From the NCBI GenBank assembly GCA_028583405.1, contig CM053256.1, positions 18,191,534-18,255,533 on the forward strand: 64,000 bases of DNA. The letters are read 5' to 3'. A program made the translations under genes and the position numbers. The notes under the pieces are model-generated. The model did not search any database, was not told the DNA's origin, and worked only from the letters and a program-made list of their open reading frames with translations. Numbering within the stretch: the stretch's first letter is position 1; each line of letters starts with the position of its first letter. This DNA comes from Pogonophryne albipinna. Its lineage: Eukaryota > Chordata > Actinopteri > Perciformes > Artedidraconidae. Below are positions 25,825 through 37,940 of the stretch, piece by piece.

Positions 25825-26589
25825 ATTTCAATGGACAGCATAAAAGGACACGTGAGCTGGGTTCTGTTGGAGAAATAGCACCATGCTGCTCACATTAGCT
25901 TATTAGCTCAGATTAGCTATTGATGATCATGTTGATAAATCATATAAAACAAATAGCCAATCACACACAAAACATGTAGCTGTGACTGTGAGCATTAAAC
26001 AATTAACATTAAACTAAACAAACACAATAGTACGTTATTGTCCTTATAAAATAAAAACATACATTTTGTCCACCGAGATAATACAGGCACCTTACCCTCA
26101 AGAGATCCTCACGTGCTATGAGAATCTCACACAATCCATTGCCGTAACATAGCTAATGCAGGCACACGTTTGTGACACACGATGGCGCAATTGTGTATGT
26201 GCGTGTGGGGAGTCTTGCAGTCGAACATTCGACTGTAGCGCCGCCACTGTGGGCTAAGCCCCGAATGTTTCCAGGTCCAGGCGACGCCCCTGCTGAGACA
26301 CAGTTTCGTGAATATTGTTGTGTTTTGTGCATGGAGTTCAACAGGTTAAGGGTTGTAACATGCACAGTGTAACCACAAAAAAAACCTGAAGAGGGACTAA
26401 AGCAATCCTCAAAACGGACTCCTGACAGTTAAACCTGATTTGCTTCTGTACTGAAAAACTTCTGGATGTAATAAAATACTAATTCATCTCTCAAATGATC
26501 ATAATCATGAAATGTTTAACAAAACGTTTTACAAAACAAAAGTGTACCATTTGAGTAACTTTACTTCTTGCCAGCAAAAACAGCTTCTG

Positions 26590-26760
26590 AATAACGTGTT
26601 AGAAATTAAAATCAATGTTTTATGGCATAATTTAGTTAAAACATACCGTCAGTTTAAATGCTGTTTTATACTGAAAAACCAGAAGTTCTCACGCACAATG
26701 TCGGATGTCAAGCTTTTATTCTGAAAATCCTTCATCTCCGGTTAGCATTTAGCAAGTGGC
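26590..26760. repeat. Dispersed repeat, copy 1
   Basis: The words GTTAGAAATTAAAATCAATG, TTTTATGGCATAA and AAACATACCGTCAGTTTAAA recur in similar order at 33026-33160. The ends are not defined and the element type is unknown. Confidence 0.5.
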
Positions 26761-26779
26761 TAATATTCCTTTGCTATGG

Positions 26780-27115
26780 GCATAAATATGTCTCATAATT
26801 ATTTGTGTTAACATAAAAATAATTTGTGTGTAAATATGTGATTTGTAAATGTAAAACACCATCCACAAATGCATTTAAAAGATTTGCAAACTCACAAATA
26901 AATTTGCAAATGTAAAACGGATCTGCAAAAACGCTAAATATTTTCACAAATAAAAAAAAGATCTGTGAATATCTCTTTAACATTTACAACTTTCGATCAG
27001 GCATTTGTGAATCCATTTTGTATTTGTCGACCAAAAATGCGCTTTCGGATCTCAAATCTCTGCTCGTGGATCTCACATTTCTGCTTGTGGATCGTCTTTT
27101 TACACACACGGAATT
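26780..27115. repeat. Degenerate AT-rich repeat
   Basis: Many variants of TTTGTGAATC and ATTTGCAAA occur on both strands, giving an irregular internally repetitive block. Short open frames on both strands reflect this. It is probably a non-autonomous DNA transposon, but no termini were identified. Confidence 0.4.
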
Positions 27116-27124
27116 TTGAGACAT

Positions 27125-28500
27125 ATTTTCCGCCGGTCTCGGCTAAAATCTACTGGGACACATCCTGAGCTAAGAGAAGTGTTTACAAGCAATAAAACAC
27201 TTGCTCCAACTGATTCAAAAACATCTCTAAGGAAGCGAGAGGGAATGCTGTCTAAGGTGCAGTTTGTCGGCCGCAGGTGCTTGACTACATCCGAGAGAGA
27301 AGAGAGGGATACAGGCTCAAAATGGTCGAGGACAGCAGGGCACAGAAAGGGAGCAGGATCTGGGGTAGCACTAGTATAGGCTAGCCTAAGAGCAGATACT
27401 TTTTCGATAAAAAATGTAAGAAATGTATCGCAGAGAGTAGTTGATGGCACAATTGGAGAAGCATCACAAGGATTAATGATCGAGTTGAGGACATTAAAAA
27501 GAACTTGAGGTTTATGGCTATTTTTGGAGATGAACAAAGAAATATACTCTGTTTTGGCTGCTTTGACTGCCGTCTGATAATCGGAAAGGCAAGCACGAAG
27601 AATTTCTAAGGAGACATGAAGTTTATCCTTTTTCCATTTTCTCTCTGCACGCCTGCAAGCGCGTCTAAAAGCGCGAGTACAATCATTGAGCCACGGCTCT
27701 GAGAGAACTTTGTTGCGTCTAAGCGTAAAAGGAGCAACGGAATCCAGTATTAGTATGCATGTCGAATCAAACAAAGAGATAAGCTCATCCGCACTAAAAG
27801 CACAGTTCACCTCTAATTTACAAATTGGATAAGTATTAAAAGCATCTGAAAACTGTGAGGCAGTCAAGGGGTTAATTGAACGCAGACAACGCGCAGGAGC
27901 ACGTGATTCGACTCCTACAGAAGGGATCGAGGTTGTAAACAGAACCGGTAAATGGTCTGAGATACGCGTTCCTACACAGATTTCATCCACAGAGATAGAC
28001 AATCCAAACGATAATACTAAATCTAAGGTGTGTCCTTTATTGTGTGTTGGGCCGGCCACAGACTGAATGAGACCGAAAGAGTCGAGGAGGTTTAAAAAAT
28101 CCCTAACCAGAGGTTTAGACTCACAGCACACATGGACATTAAAGTCTCCGCAGATCAAAACACGATCATATTTCACCATGATCCCGGACAAAAAGTCAGA
28201 AAAGTCAGTTATGAAATCATTATTGTAGTTTAGCGGACGATACACGACTGCGCAGAGTGTAGGCGAGGCTGGGTTCAATTCAAAAAGCTGCAACTCGATG
28301 CTAGCATAGCTAGTTACTGGGTGAAGCAAACGGCATTGGAGATTAGCTCTAAACACTGAAGCTATACCCCCGATTCGATTTCTAGCGAGAAGTGTATATT
28401 GTACTTTTAGAATCCACGTCCAGTGGATTTGTAGGATCTATAGTTTGATAGATATTACGAAGATGATTTGAGGTCTTGCCAGGAGAACGTGTAACGGCAG
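27125..28500 (-). pseudogene. LINE endonuclease and linker (L2/Rex1-type), truncated
   Basis: This long minus-strand frame (28356-27100) shows GDFNVHV near residue 69, HNKGHTLDLVLS, and ISDHLPVLF with the catalytic histidine. A basic linker (FRRACRRAERKWKKDKLHV) follows, then the pre-RT block LDSIPSRFLRDVF. Upstream, 28480-28380 continues the element with a frame change. The reverse transcriptase itself is missing and the element stops near 27125. The last residues of the open frame are unrelated flank. It is a different family member from the L2 at 15-20.8 kb. Confidence 0.87.
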
Positions 28501-28507
28501 CGTCCAT

Positions 28508-28830
28508 GTAAGATAAGATAAGATAAGATGGATCTTTATTAATCCCCGTGGGGAAATTCAGTTGTACAAGCAGCAACAGGGTAGGCTTGAAAAACAGGAC
28601 AGCACAGATTCACACAGATTAATAAAATAAAAAATAAAATCAAGAAATGTTTTTTTGATATTATTTTTTTTTTTTACATTATTGACCCCTTGTTGTGCAG
28701 CCTGATGGCTACAGGCACAAAGGACTGTCCGAGGCGCTTGGTGCTGTGTCATGGAGGGATGAGTCTGTGGCTGAACGTACTCCTCATCTTCACTAGCTCT
28801 GCATGGAGTGGGTGGCAGGGGTACTCTAGG
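28508..28830 (-). mobile_element. LINE 3' tail with AAGAT repeats
   Basis: On the plus strand it starts with repeated AAGAT units, then GGATCTTTATTAATCCCC, GGGGAAATTCAG, AACAGGACAGCACAGATTC and ACACAGATTAATAAAAT. The same order is seen at 38900-39060. Read on the minus strand it ends in a TCTTA-repeat tail, as for LINE 3' ends. No coding part remains. Confidence 0.7.
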
Positions 28831-28832
28831 AC

Positions 28833-29490
28833 AGTGGTTCTCAACTGGTGGGTCCCGACCCAAAAGTGGGTCGCGGACCCGTTTCAAGTGGGTCGCAGAT
28901 GTGTGAGTGAAAAAAAAATTAGAAAAAAATAATTCCTTTTTTTTTTTTTTGGGGAGAAAAAGTCAAACTTTTATTTTTGAAGGCCCGATTTTCTAACGCT
29001 GTGCATGCAGTAGGCGTTGGACTCAAAGTACCGGAGACCATAAACGGTTTTGAAAACTTCTGTCATGTATTGATCATCTTCTCAATAAAACATCTTTGCT
29101 GATGTTTTTTTCGAGTCTTCTGGCCAATCAGAATCAAGATTGTTGCCGGAAGTCCCCACGGAGAATAACTTTGCGGTAGAACTATTCTTTATACATCCAT
29201 GAGTACAACTTCAGATAAAAAGGAACACATAATGAAATATGACCCCCGGTTTGATGATTGACAGGTCACAGAACAATGGGGGCTATCTACCCTTACCCAC
29301 AATTTAAAGTATTTCACACAGACTATCTCCTATTTGCTCTTCTCTCTGTGAGGAGCAGCAAGTTCAGCTTCAGAACAAAGTGAAAAACAAATAAAATAAA
29401 ATATTATTAATATGTCGTAATACATCTATTTATTTTCTTCTCAGAGTGTACCAGAATGGGTAGTTTATATGTTAGTATTTCAAAAAAAGT
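28833..29490. mobile_element. Truncated copy of the 9008-10011 hAT family
   Basis: It begins CAGTGGTTCTCAACTGGTGG and matches the reverse complement of the 9008-10011 element through AGTTTATATGTTAGTATTTC near 29490. There the match stops. The other end is missing. Confidence 0.85.
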
Positions 29491-31326
29491 TAATATTAAT
29501 ATTATGTTTGATATTATTATGTTTTATTAACTAGACCACTGGGTCATGTTTGGTGTTACAAATATCAAAACAATATATGTGTGGATAACAAAATGAATCC
29601 GTCATAAACTAAACTGGAAAGTATAATTTATTGTGTTAACACTGTGAACTTGACAGTTGTTTAACCCGCACCACCTAGTGGTTAAAGCACATTATTGAAT
29701 TTTTTGTTGAATATGTTATATTTGATGAAAACATTTAAATATTAAGAGTAGCCTAAATACAAAATAGGGGGAAAGTAGAAGGTCAATGATAGAAATATAG
29801 AATAGAAAATATCAAGAAGATACTGTAGTGATCTCTACAATAAAACAGCTAGTGGATGACGTCCAAAGATATTAATAGGAGGATGTGGAAAACAGACAAA
29901 CTAATAAGGCTTTATTTAAACATTAAAGAATACCTTAAGTTAAGGTCTTCTTTTGAATAAGAAAAAAATGTTGGGGCTATCAACTGATAAATATTAAGTC
30001 TGACAAAGTACTTAACGTCCAATATATTGCATAGTTTATTTTGGCACTTGACAATCACCTTCCCTGAATTTTACTCGTGTGTAAGTAAAGTCTGCTTTTA
30101 GGGTTGTTTTTATTTCACATCATTAGAATCTGCAAAGTAACTAAAATAAATGTAGTGCAGTAAAAATACCAGGTTAACCTCTGAATTGTAGTGGAGTAGA
30201 ATTACAAAGTAGCAATAAATTGCATGTTGTACATGCTGCTGTAACAAAAACATCTCCCAACTTGGGATCAATAAAGTATATCTTATCTTATCTTAAGATG
30301 ATCGATGCCTACTGCCATATTTGCAAAATTTGCCTCTGAACCTTGACAAGTGCATGTTTCAGGCTTATCAATTAACAACAGGGGTCACAGACATAAGACC
30401 AGCTGTTAAATAAAGCTCTTCTGACCTTAGCTGTCATGTGGGTATATTAATGCTGCCCATTATGGACACAAGCTATTTTCAGCCATTTATGAATTATATG
30501 TTTTAAATTTGATAACACCAATGTGTTTCGTATCCCCTAAACCTCCAGGGATGTACACAGTTTAATACTGGCAACTTCTAATTATGGGAAATACGAAAAC
30601 GTCTTTTAAAACTACAATTCCCAGTCGAGACGTGCCATAGACCATGTTGCGAAACACAATAGCCACACTGTAAAATATGACCATGATTTCACAATATTTA
30701 GCTGTAATATTTTACAATAAGTTACTGTTTTACCACTTTACAGTCTTTACCTGTAATGTCCAGGTTTGTTTAATGTGATTGCAGAGAGTCTGACATATCT
30801 GGTGTTCAGAATTTCTGTTAGCCGGTAACGGTCATAGTCCGGTAAAATATGCTGAAGACCGGAATCTAAATCTCTCCGGTCAAACATATTTGACCTTAGC
30901 GCAATATCGCATCAGTTGCGCCACTTATGTGACAGACAAGAACAGTAAATTCTAATGTCTAACATTTAATGTGGAGAAAGAGATTTATCCTCCTGAAGGG
31001 GACATTTTGACCCCTCATGTAAACAAATGCATAATGCTGCGCTATACTTTGCTGCGACACCCCGTTGCCAAGCAACGCTTATTGTTTGGTGTCCTTTGAT
31101 AAGTAGGCAGTCATATCATTAGCCATAACTAGCTAGATCTGATCGATATGGACATAAACGCGACTGAAGTCTAATCAGATCAGCTGCTGCACTGTTCGCC
31201 CGGAGTTCATATCTAATTCAATAATGAATTACAAATTACTGACATTATTTAAGTTTGATTGCATTACTATCAAATGTAAGCATATACTGCTTGCTGACTA
31301 CCAAATGTAAGCGGATATGTAAGCGG
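29491..31326. other. Intergenic stretch with a short LINE tail
   Basis: CCAACTTGGGATCAATAAAG followed by TATCTTATCTTATC at about 30258-30296 is a plus-strand LINE 3' tail. AACTACAATTCCCAG at about 30610 resembles a known vertebrate promoter motif (ACTACAATTCCC). At 30664-30750 there are repeated CTGTAA/TTTACAG words of a dispersed fish repeat. No gene is supported. Confidence 0.45.
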
Positions 31327-32240
31327 ATAAAACCAAGGTAATGCTCTTTTCTAAAGCTAAAGCTAGAAATACACCGGAGACTGCTTTGGATATTGTAACT
31401 ACGCAAGGAATACAACTTGAAGTGGTTACCTGTTACAAACACCTGGGTATCTGGCTTGATGATTGTCTCACTTTTAAACTTCATGTAAATAACCTGCTTA
31501 AAAAGCTGAGGGTTAGGCTAGGTTTCTTTTACAGAAATAAGTCCTGTTTCTCGCTTGAGGCCAGGAAAAGGCTAGTCACTGTGACCTTTTTACCTGTGCT
31601 GGACTATGGTGATTTGTTATATATGAATGCACCTGCCAATTACCTGAGCAAGTTAGATGCTGCGTATCACAGTGCACTGAGATTTTTGACAAATTGTAAA
31701 GCACTTACGCATCACTGTACCCTGTATACCAAGGCGGTTATGCCATCACTTACTGTACGGAGGCTCAGTCACTGGTACTTTTTCATTTACAAAGCCATGT
31801 TGGATAAACTACCATCTTATATCTGCTCCCTGATCTCTCTGCGAATTGAAAGTACTTATTGCCTGAGATCGCATGCTGTGGTTTTATTAAATGTGCCAAG
31901 TGCTAGGACTGTCTTTGGGAAGAAAGCTTTTAGATGTGCAGCTCCACTAACATGGAACAGTCTGCAAAAAGAATGGAAAATTACCAAGCTAGTACCACTA
32001 CATGTTTTTAAAGCTCGGTTGGATGCTACACAATCAGATGCTGTTGGTACCTGTACATGTGGTTAAATATGTACATTGTAATCCCTGTACATTTTGCTGT
32101 ATGATGTCCTTTTGTTGTTCTGTTGTTTATGTTTTTATGTCTTCTTGTGGAACCTACTGCTGCAGGTCTCCCTTGAAAAAGAGATCATTGATCTCAATGG
32201 GATTTTACCTGGATAAATAAAGGTTTTGAATTGAATTGAA
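31327..32240 (+). mobile_element. 5'-truncated LINE (CR1/L2 superfamily), 3' part
   Basis: The coding end of a reverse transcriptase is followed by a short 3' UTR. The UTR contains CTCAATGGGATTTTACCTGG and AATAAAGG, and ends in a GAATT repeat at 32224-32239. The truncation point near 31327 falls directly before KTKVMLFSKA in frame. Confidence 0.83.
31329..32066 (+). pseudogene. LINE reverse transcriptase C-terminal domain
   Basis: The open frame of about 245 codons starts just after the catalytic centre. Blocks are KTKVMLFSK, YKHLGIWLDDCLTF, LPVLDYGDLLY, LDAAYHSALRFLT and RCAAPLTWNSLQ, typical of CR1/L2-like elements. The frame is intact to its stop, so this insertion may be fairly young, but the palm domain with the YADD motif is absent. 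Confidence 0.87.
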
Positions 32241-32339
32241 GCATATAATACTGACATGAGTTAGTTAAGCAATGTGTCAATAATTTTAAGTTAAGTAGCT
32301 TTACATTATCAAGTTTTAGTCATGTTCACGATGCATGAT

Positions 32340-32526
32340 GGGAAAGAGAAGGATCTTTTAATGTGCCGCGGCCGCGTTTCCAGCTCGCTATTTCTCAGTA
32401 GGACACAACCCCACTTTGAACGCCGGGCTTGCACCTGACTTGCACCCTTCCACCGCGCTGTCTACGCTTCCAAAGGAGGGAGAGGAGGGTGATGCTTGGA
32501 CGGCTGCTTTATCTACTGAATCTGTG
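32340..32526 (+). promoter_or_regulatory. Candidate promoter and untranslated first exon
   Basis: The GC- and CpG-rich stretch contains GCCGCGGCCGCG and ends at CTGTG followed by the donor GTGAGT (32527 onward). It lies about 1.3 kb upstream of the candidate spliced gene at 33872-35360 and may be an alternative first exon. No long open frame is present. Evidence is compositional only. Confidence 0.35.
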
Positions 32527-33025
32527 GTGAGTGCCATTTAGCTAACACGGCTTGGTTGAATTCTCGTACTTTTGGGTGTCACAGGAAGTATCAACTGGCG
32601 GGAACACGGTATGGGCTTCTCTCGCATTGTTTAAGTACTTGTTAGTGGAAAATAAAATGTTAACAGACAGTTACACGTAAACTCGATCAATGCTGCCATT
32701 TATTTTCTGAATTACAGTTCCATTCGTTGGTGCGCCGTGGAACGGAATTTGGTTTTTGGCGGAAGCATTACGATCGTTTTTAAGTCAATTAAATCATTTT
32801 AAAATCGATATTATGAATCATTTGTTTGCTTTTTAGTATGTAGCCGTGTAATAAGCGGTATGATGTGCTGCTAGGTGGTCATTAGGGGGGGGGAAATCCC
32901 CGCAGTGTGATCATGGAGCTGGCGGAGGGATCTAGATCTTAATAGCGACCACATTAAGTTTTCAGTTGATTTACGTCACTTAACTGCAGCACTTCTAAGC
33001 TACTGCAGTCAGGCAATGTGTGTTT

Positions 33026-33160
33026 TGTTAGAAATGAAAATCAATGTTTTATGATATAAGATAGTTTAAACATACAGTAATTTTACTGTTTTATTGTGAA
33101 AATACTTCTGGTTAGCTTTCACCTGTGGTTAAAGTTTATTTTGAAAAGCTATTCCGAAAG
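33026..33160. repeat. Dispersed repeat, copy 2
   Basis: GTTAGAAATGAAAATCAATG, then TTTTATGATATAA and AAACATACAGTAA parallel the sequence at 26590-26760. The element type is unknown. Confidence 0.5.
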
Positions 33161-33871
33161 GGATCTCCGACATACCAACAGTAAGCTTGAATTCAGGTTT
33201 TACGGAAAACACGATTCCAGCCGTTAAAATGCAATAAATGAAAAGTCATGAAAGAGATAAGGAGGAGAAAATGTGTGTGGAAGTAAGCAATTAATGTAAA
33301 ATGTCGAAATCCTCTGTTTAACGCAATATCGGACACAGAAGACCGAGGGGGGAGGTCCCCTACGTTACCACAGCCCAAGCGGCAAACTCTGGGGAAGAGC
33401 CGGGACGCTAATACGGAAGTGCCACACACTGCAGTTCATATATTGGCCGCTAGGGACTGGCTGCAGAAAGGAGCAATTTCCATAGACCCCCATGTTAAAA
33501 TGTCCAACTTTACAGCAGAAAAAAACATGTTTCTACCCATGGATGCAATAAATATTATTATGAATATAGTTAGGTTCCACCTTCATGATTATGGATCTGT
33601 GAGTGAATTGTTTTCTAACACGACCATTTTATTTATATTAGGTCTTAACGTTTTTGCATAAATTAGGGCGTGGTCACATTGAGTGACGGCTCTGTCAAGT
33701 GACTGCTGCTGCTAGCTTCTTGTCTCTCTGCTACCTGCTCCGTGAAGCTACTGGGACTCTGCCTGCTCAGCTCATCCAGGGAACACAACTTGAAGCCGGC
33801 TGTGGTTGTTTGTTCTTCATGCTTATATATCGGACTATTGTGACTCGCTCTGCGGTTAAAACAGACGGTGC

Positions 33872-35360
33872 ATGCATGCGGTTTTGCGGTAAGTGAAAAT
33901 CGAGTAACTATTTATGTGTTAATGATTTTAATCGGCTACGTAATGAATGTTAAGGCTTGGGTTAGCGTGTAAGCGAGTGGTAGCTACATCGGTGCTAACG
34001 ATGCTAATCATAGCCTACAAGTTAAAATCATAGACTGTATATATAAAGGTTAAAACGAAATAGACAAGTGTTAAGCATTAAGTGGGATAATACTGTAGAA
34101 CAAACGGCTTCTGTTTGAGGTTGATAAAATAAGGTCATCCTTGTAACTTAGAGAGATATTTTATTATGTAGGTAGGAACTGTATGCATCGCTAAGGTTAA
34201 TTTAAATTGGCTATGCTCAAGTATGTAGACAAGCTCATGTCGAAGTAGTGTATGTGAAATCAACCTCACAATAAGATGTGTGTATATTACAATTATTAAT
34301 GTCATATTTCAAGATGATTACTTAGATATTACAATATGGTTGGTTGAGCTGGAGTTCATTATTGAGCTTACACGTTAACGTCACAGTCATCTGAAGAACA
34401 AACCCAAACCTTGTTGTTTTTATTAATTGCATTACCAAATGTGTATCAAATAAACAGTAAGCATTGGTAACACAACTTCCAAAGTTACAGTAAAATAAAA
34501 AGGACCCTGACTCGGACAATACACAATCCAACATGTTCAACAGAAGATAATCAGTTATATTGTTTGTACACATGGTACTTTACATATATATATCTGTTTG
34601 TTTAAGGTGTCCAGGTGATGCAGACAGGCTGGACCAGAGAGTGAGAGACAGAACTGGACTCCTCACAGCAGTGAACTTCAGCTCAGGTACAAAGACTCTT
34701 TTTTTCATACTGTACAAAGAATCAAGAAAGATATTGGTTTAAATGAATGAAGTATTGACTTTAATACACTGATATACATTCCATTAAACAATACTAAATA
34801 CTAGATCACCTACACATCAGTTAAGTTGAGGGTGTTTTCCATGCAAAAAGTTACATTTTAGATATTTAGCAATATGACTTTGTCAGCTTTCTAATTTAAT
34901 GTATTGAAGGCAAAGATATTTAACACATAGTGAGAACTGCTACTATTTATCTCTCAATATTGTCTGTAAAAAACGTGGTAAAAGTTATTCTTTCAGTGAG
35001 ACAACAGATTAAGCTTCTACAGTTGCACTACGTTTTTATAACAGTTACATATTATTTTAATAATAACATATTTTTCAATGTTGATGAATTTCATACTGTT
35101 CATTCATAATCTGATTGTCTTTGTAGCTCACTGTTGAAATAAAAACATTACAATTACAAAATAATTATATCGACAGCCCCTAAACACACAAACACACTGC
35201 TTTCATAAATAACACACTTGTTCTGCAATAATATGTTTTATGTTTCCTGTAATTTTTGTTAGGAAAGGACATGCCTGAAAGACACGACATTTTCTCCTTC
35301 TCTGAGGGTCAAGAAGAACATCCAAGAGGAACATTAAAAGCTGATGTTATGAGATTTTAA
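33872..35360 (+). CDS. Candidate three-exon small protein gene, 64 residues
   Basis: Three pieces join in one frame: 33872-33888, 34607-34686 and 35263-35360. The donors are GTAAGT (33889) and GTACAA (34687). The acceptors are TTTAAG (to 34606) and TTTGTTAG (to 35262). The frame starts MHAVLRCPGDADRLD, includes TGLLTAVNFSSGKDMPERH, and ends at TAA after ADVMRF. A poly(A) signal AATAAA lies at 35531-35536. Upstream the frame closes at a stop, and the transcribed 5' exon probably starts near 33664. I do not recognise the protein. It could instead be a non-coding transcript or an old repeat. Intron 2 holds a dispersed repeat. Confidence 0.35.
34776..35165. repeat. Dispersed repeat, sense copy
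   Basis: Nearly identical over about 370 bp to the reverse complement of 57270-57640, with shared words such as CATCAGTTAAGTTGAGGG and CTGATTGTCTTTGTAGCTCA. It lies within intron 2 of the candidate gene. No terminal repeats were recognised. Confidence 0.8.
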
Positions 35361-35611
35361 GACCAGTACAGGACATTCACTAAGAAACTACTTTTATTGT
35401 GAAAACACAGTCAGCTGATCGAATGCACCTATTTCCACATCTACACTCCATCAGCTGATTATTTCTATTTGCCTCACTTTATGAGCTTCACATCACTTGT
35501 GCCTTGTACCGCAGAGTTTGCAACGTCACAAATAAATGGGGCCAATCTTCAGTCAGATGTGAATGTGTAATCTAACATTTTCAGTAAGAATAATGGACGA
35601 AAGGAGTGCAA

Positions 35612-35661
35612 ATAGCCTGTTCACTTCCGTCTGCTCATAGCCTGTTCACTTCCGTCTGCTC
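35612..35661. repeat. 25-bp tandem repeat in LINE 5' UTR
   Basis: ATAGCCTGTTCACTTCCGTC plus TGCTC occurs twice head to tail (35612-35636 and 35637-35661). Tandem promoter monomers are known in 5' UTRs of some LINEs, so a promoter role is possible but inferred. Confidence 0.8.
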
Positions 35662-35777
35662 GAGAGCAGTAGCAACAGCGTGCAGAGCGAAGTTTTTGCG
35701 ACTATTGACAACTTACTGTTGTGCATGCGTAACATACAATATAACATCTTAATCGCTGGATTCTATCAAAGTACTTC

Positions 35778-36476
35778 ATGGGTCCAAAGAAAACCATCGC
35801 TGCGGAGGAGGTCGAGGACATTAAAAAGTCGCTCGACTTCCTGGCGGAGGAAATTTCTGCTGTCAGGTTGCAGCAGAAAAATATTTTGGACCTTGTAAAA
35901 GAGGTTAAGGATCTGCAGATCCAGAATGCTGAGAAGGACAAGAGGATAACTTACCTGGAGAGCAGAGTGGAGGACCTTGAGCAATATACCAGGATGAACA
36001 ATGTTATCGTTACCGGGCTCAACATAAAACCCTGGTCATAGGCTTGTGCTGTGACCGTTAACAACAGGGGTGAGCCCGGGGAGCTTGATGTCAGCTCCAC
36101 GGAGCAACAGGTGGCTGCTTTCCTCCAGTCCAAGGGGATCGAACTGGGCTGTGAGAACATCGAGGCATGCCACCACCTGCCAAGGAGTAACGCTGGCAAC
36201 AAACCGGCTATTCTCATCAGGTTTGTGAACAGGAAACACAAAACGGCCTTACTCAAACAAGGAAGGAAGCTGAAAGGATCAGATGTCTACATCAACGAGC
36301 ATCTGACCAAGTACAACGGCGACATAGCCAGAATGGCTCGCTTCATGAAAAAACAGAAGAAAATTCAGAACACCTGGACAACAAACTGCAAAATATTTAT
36401 AAAGCTAAACGGAACACCTGAGGAGGCCAAAGTACTGGTCATCAGAAACATGGAGGATCTGGATAAATACCAATAA
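35778..36476 (+). pseudogene. LINE ORF1 (nucleic-acid-binding protein), one stop
   Basis: The N-terminal part has a long heptad-like helix with charged residues (about 35805-35990, for example VKEVKDLQIQNAEKDKRITY), a likely coiled coil. The C-terminal part contains NKPAILIRFVNRKHK and VYINEHLTKYN, then a basic region, as in LINE ORF1 chaperones. An in-frame TAG at 36039-36041 divides two otherwise continuous open segments in the same frame. It is followed 50 bp downstream by the endonuclease frame. Confidence 0.82.
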
Positions 36477-36525
36477 TCTTCATGTTCTGGACCACACATA
36501 AGGTAACAAGCACTTACACACAACC

Positions 36526-37602
36526 ATGACTCACACTGAATGGAGGCAATCATCTTCAATAGGGGAAAATATTAATATGTCTCAGATGATCAAGGAACAA
36601 GACCAACTGTTGCTAAAAACATTTGAATACACTGACTATAAAACAAAAGATCTGGATTATGAAATAGACCCAGACAATAATTTATTCTCTTCTATCATCA
36701 ACAACTGCTGTTATTACACTGATCAACAGTACAACCAGAGCATATCATCAGAGGGCAAGCTATCTATTATTCACTTCAACAGCAGAAGCATGTATGCAAA
36801 CTTTAACCTCATCAAGGAATATTTAAATCAGTTTCAACAAACATTTAGCATTATTGCCATATCTGAAACTTGGATCACGGAGGACAAAGGCATAGACTTT
36901 GAGCTGGAGGGCTACGAACTCAGATACATAAATAGACAAAACAAGGGTGGCGGAGGAGTAGCCTTGTATGTGGACAATAATTTACAATTTAAGGTGATGA
37001 ATTATATGTCAACAGTGATTGATAATGTATTGGAATGTATCACGATTGAAATCTGCAAAGAAAAAACGAAAAATGTAATCATCAGTTGTATATATAGAGC
37101 ACCCGGCTCTAGTATTGAGATTTTCAAGGACTGGATGGAGGAAATATTCTCAAAAGTGATTCATAAAACAGTTTTCATTTGTGGTGACTTCAATATTGAC
37201 CTTCTAAATCCAAATAATCACAGCATGACAGCAGAATTTATCAACACAATGTACAGTATGAGTTTATATCCAAAAATTACTAGACCCAGCAGAATCACAT
37301 CGCACTGTGCTACTCTCATAGACAATATATTCACAAATGACATAGAAAACAATACAGTAAGTGGACTCTTAATAAATGATATAAGTGACCACCTACCAGT
37401 ATTTGCAGTTTATGACAGAAACTACAGTAATAACATGCCGGACAATGCTATTCAATACAGACGAGTTAGATCAGAGGAAGCAATGAACGCTTTAAAAAAT
37501 GCTTTACTGGCACAAAGATGGGATGATTTATACAAAGAAAACAATATTGACAGTGCATATGATCAATTCCTGAGAATTTTGTTATCATTATATAACACAT
37601 AG
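36526..37602 (+). pseudogene. LINE ORF2 endonuclease domain
   Basis: This 358-codon frame carries the AP-endonuclease blocks: IIHFNSRSM, AISETWITED (catalytic Glu), GGGGVALYVD, FICGDFNIDLL, and ISDHLPVFAVYD (catalytic Asp-His). It ends at a premature stop at 37600-37602. Between 37603 and 37940 the reading is broken by frameshifts and stops, although CPWITRGLQNACKK-like text of the same protein is visible. It is the N-terminal half of ORF2. Confidence 0.88.
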
Positions 37603-37940
37603 GCCTACTGCCCAATTGTCAAATACTGTAGAAAAATGAAATATGTAGAATGTCCATGGATCACAAGGGGTTTACAAAATGCCTGTAAAAAGACAAATTC
37701 ATTGTATAGAGATTTCATGAAATAAAACAAAAGAGACAGAGATTAGATATAAAAAATATAAAAATAAATTAACAATTATAATAAGGACCTGCAAAAGTGA
37801 ATACTATCGGAAAATACTAGACAAAAAATAAAAAGAACATTAAAGGAATATGGAGCATACTGAATAGTATTATAAAAAATGGGTCTAGAAAAAGGAGTTA
37901 TCCCACATACTTCATTGACAAGGATAAGGAAGAGGAAAAT

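Larger units (their letters stand above)
24602..26345. mobile_element. piggyBac-like element bounded by TTAA
   Basis: The left end is TTAA then CCTGTTAAACCCCA. The right end is TGGAGTTCAACAGG then TTAA (26346-26349). The 14-bp ends are inverted repeats with two mismatches, and TTAA duplication is the hallmark of piggyBac. No piggyBac transposase is visible. The interior carries a hAT relic (25312-25779) between 54-bp direct repeats. A truncated relative lies at 15107-16438. Confidence 0.8.
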
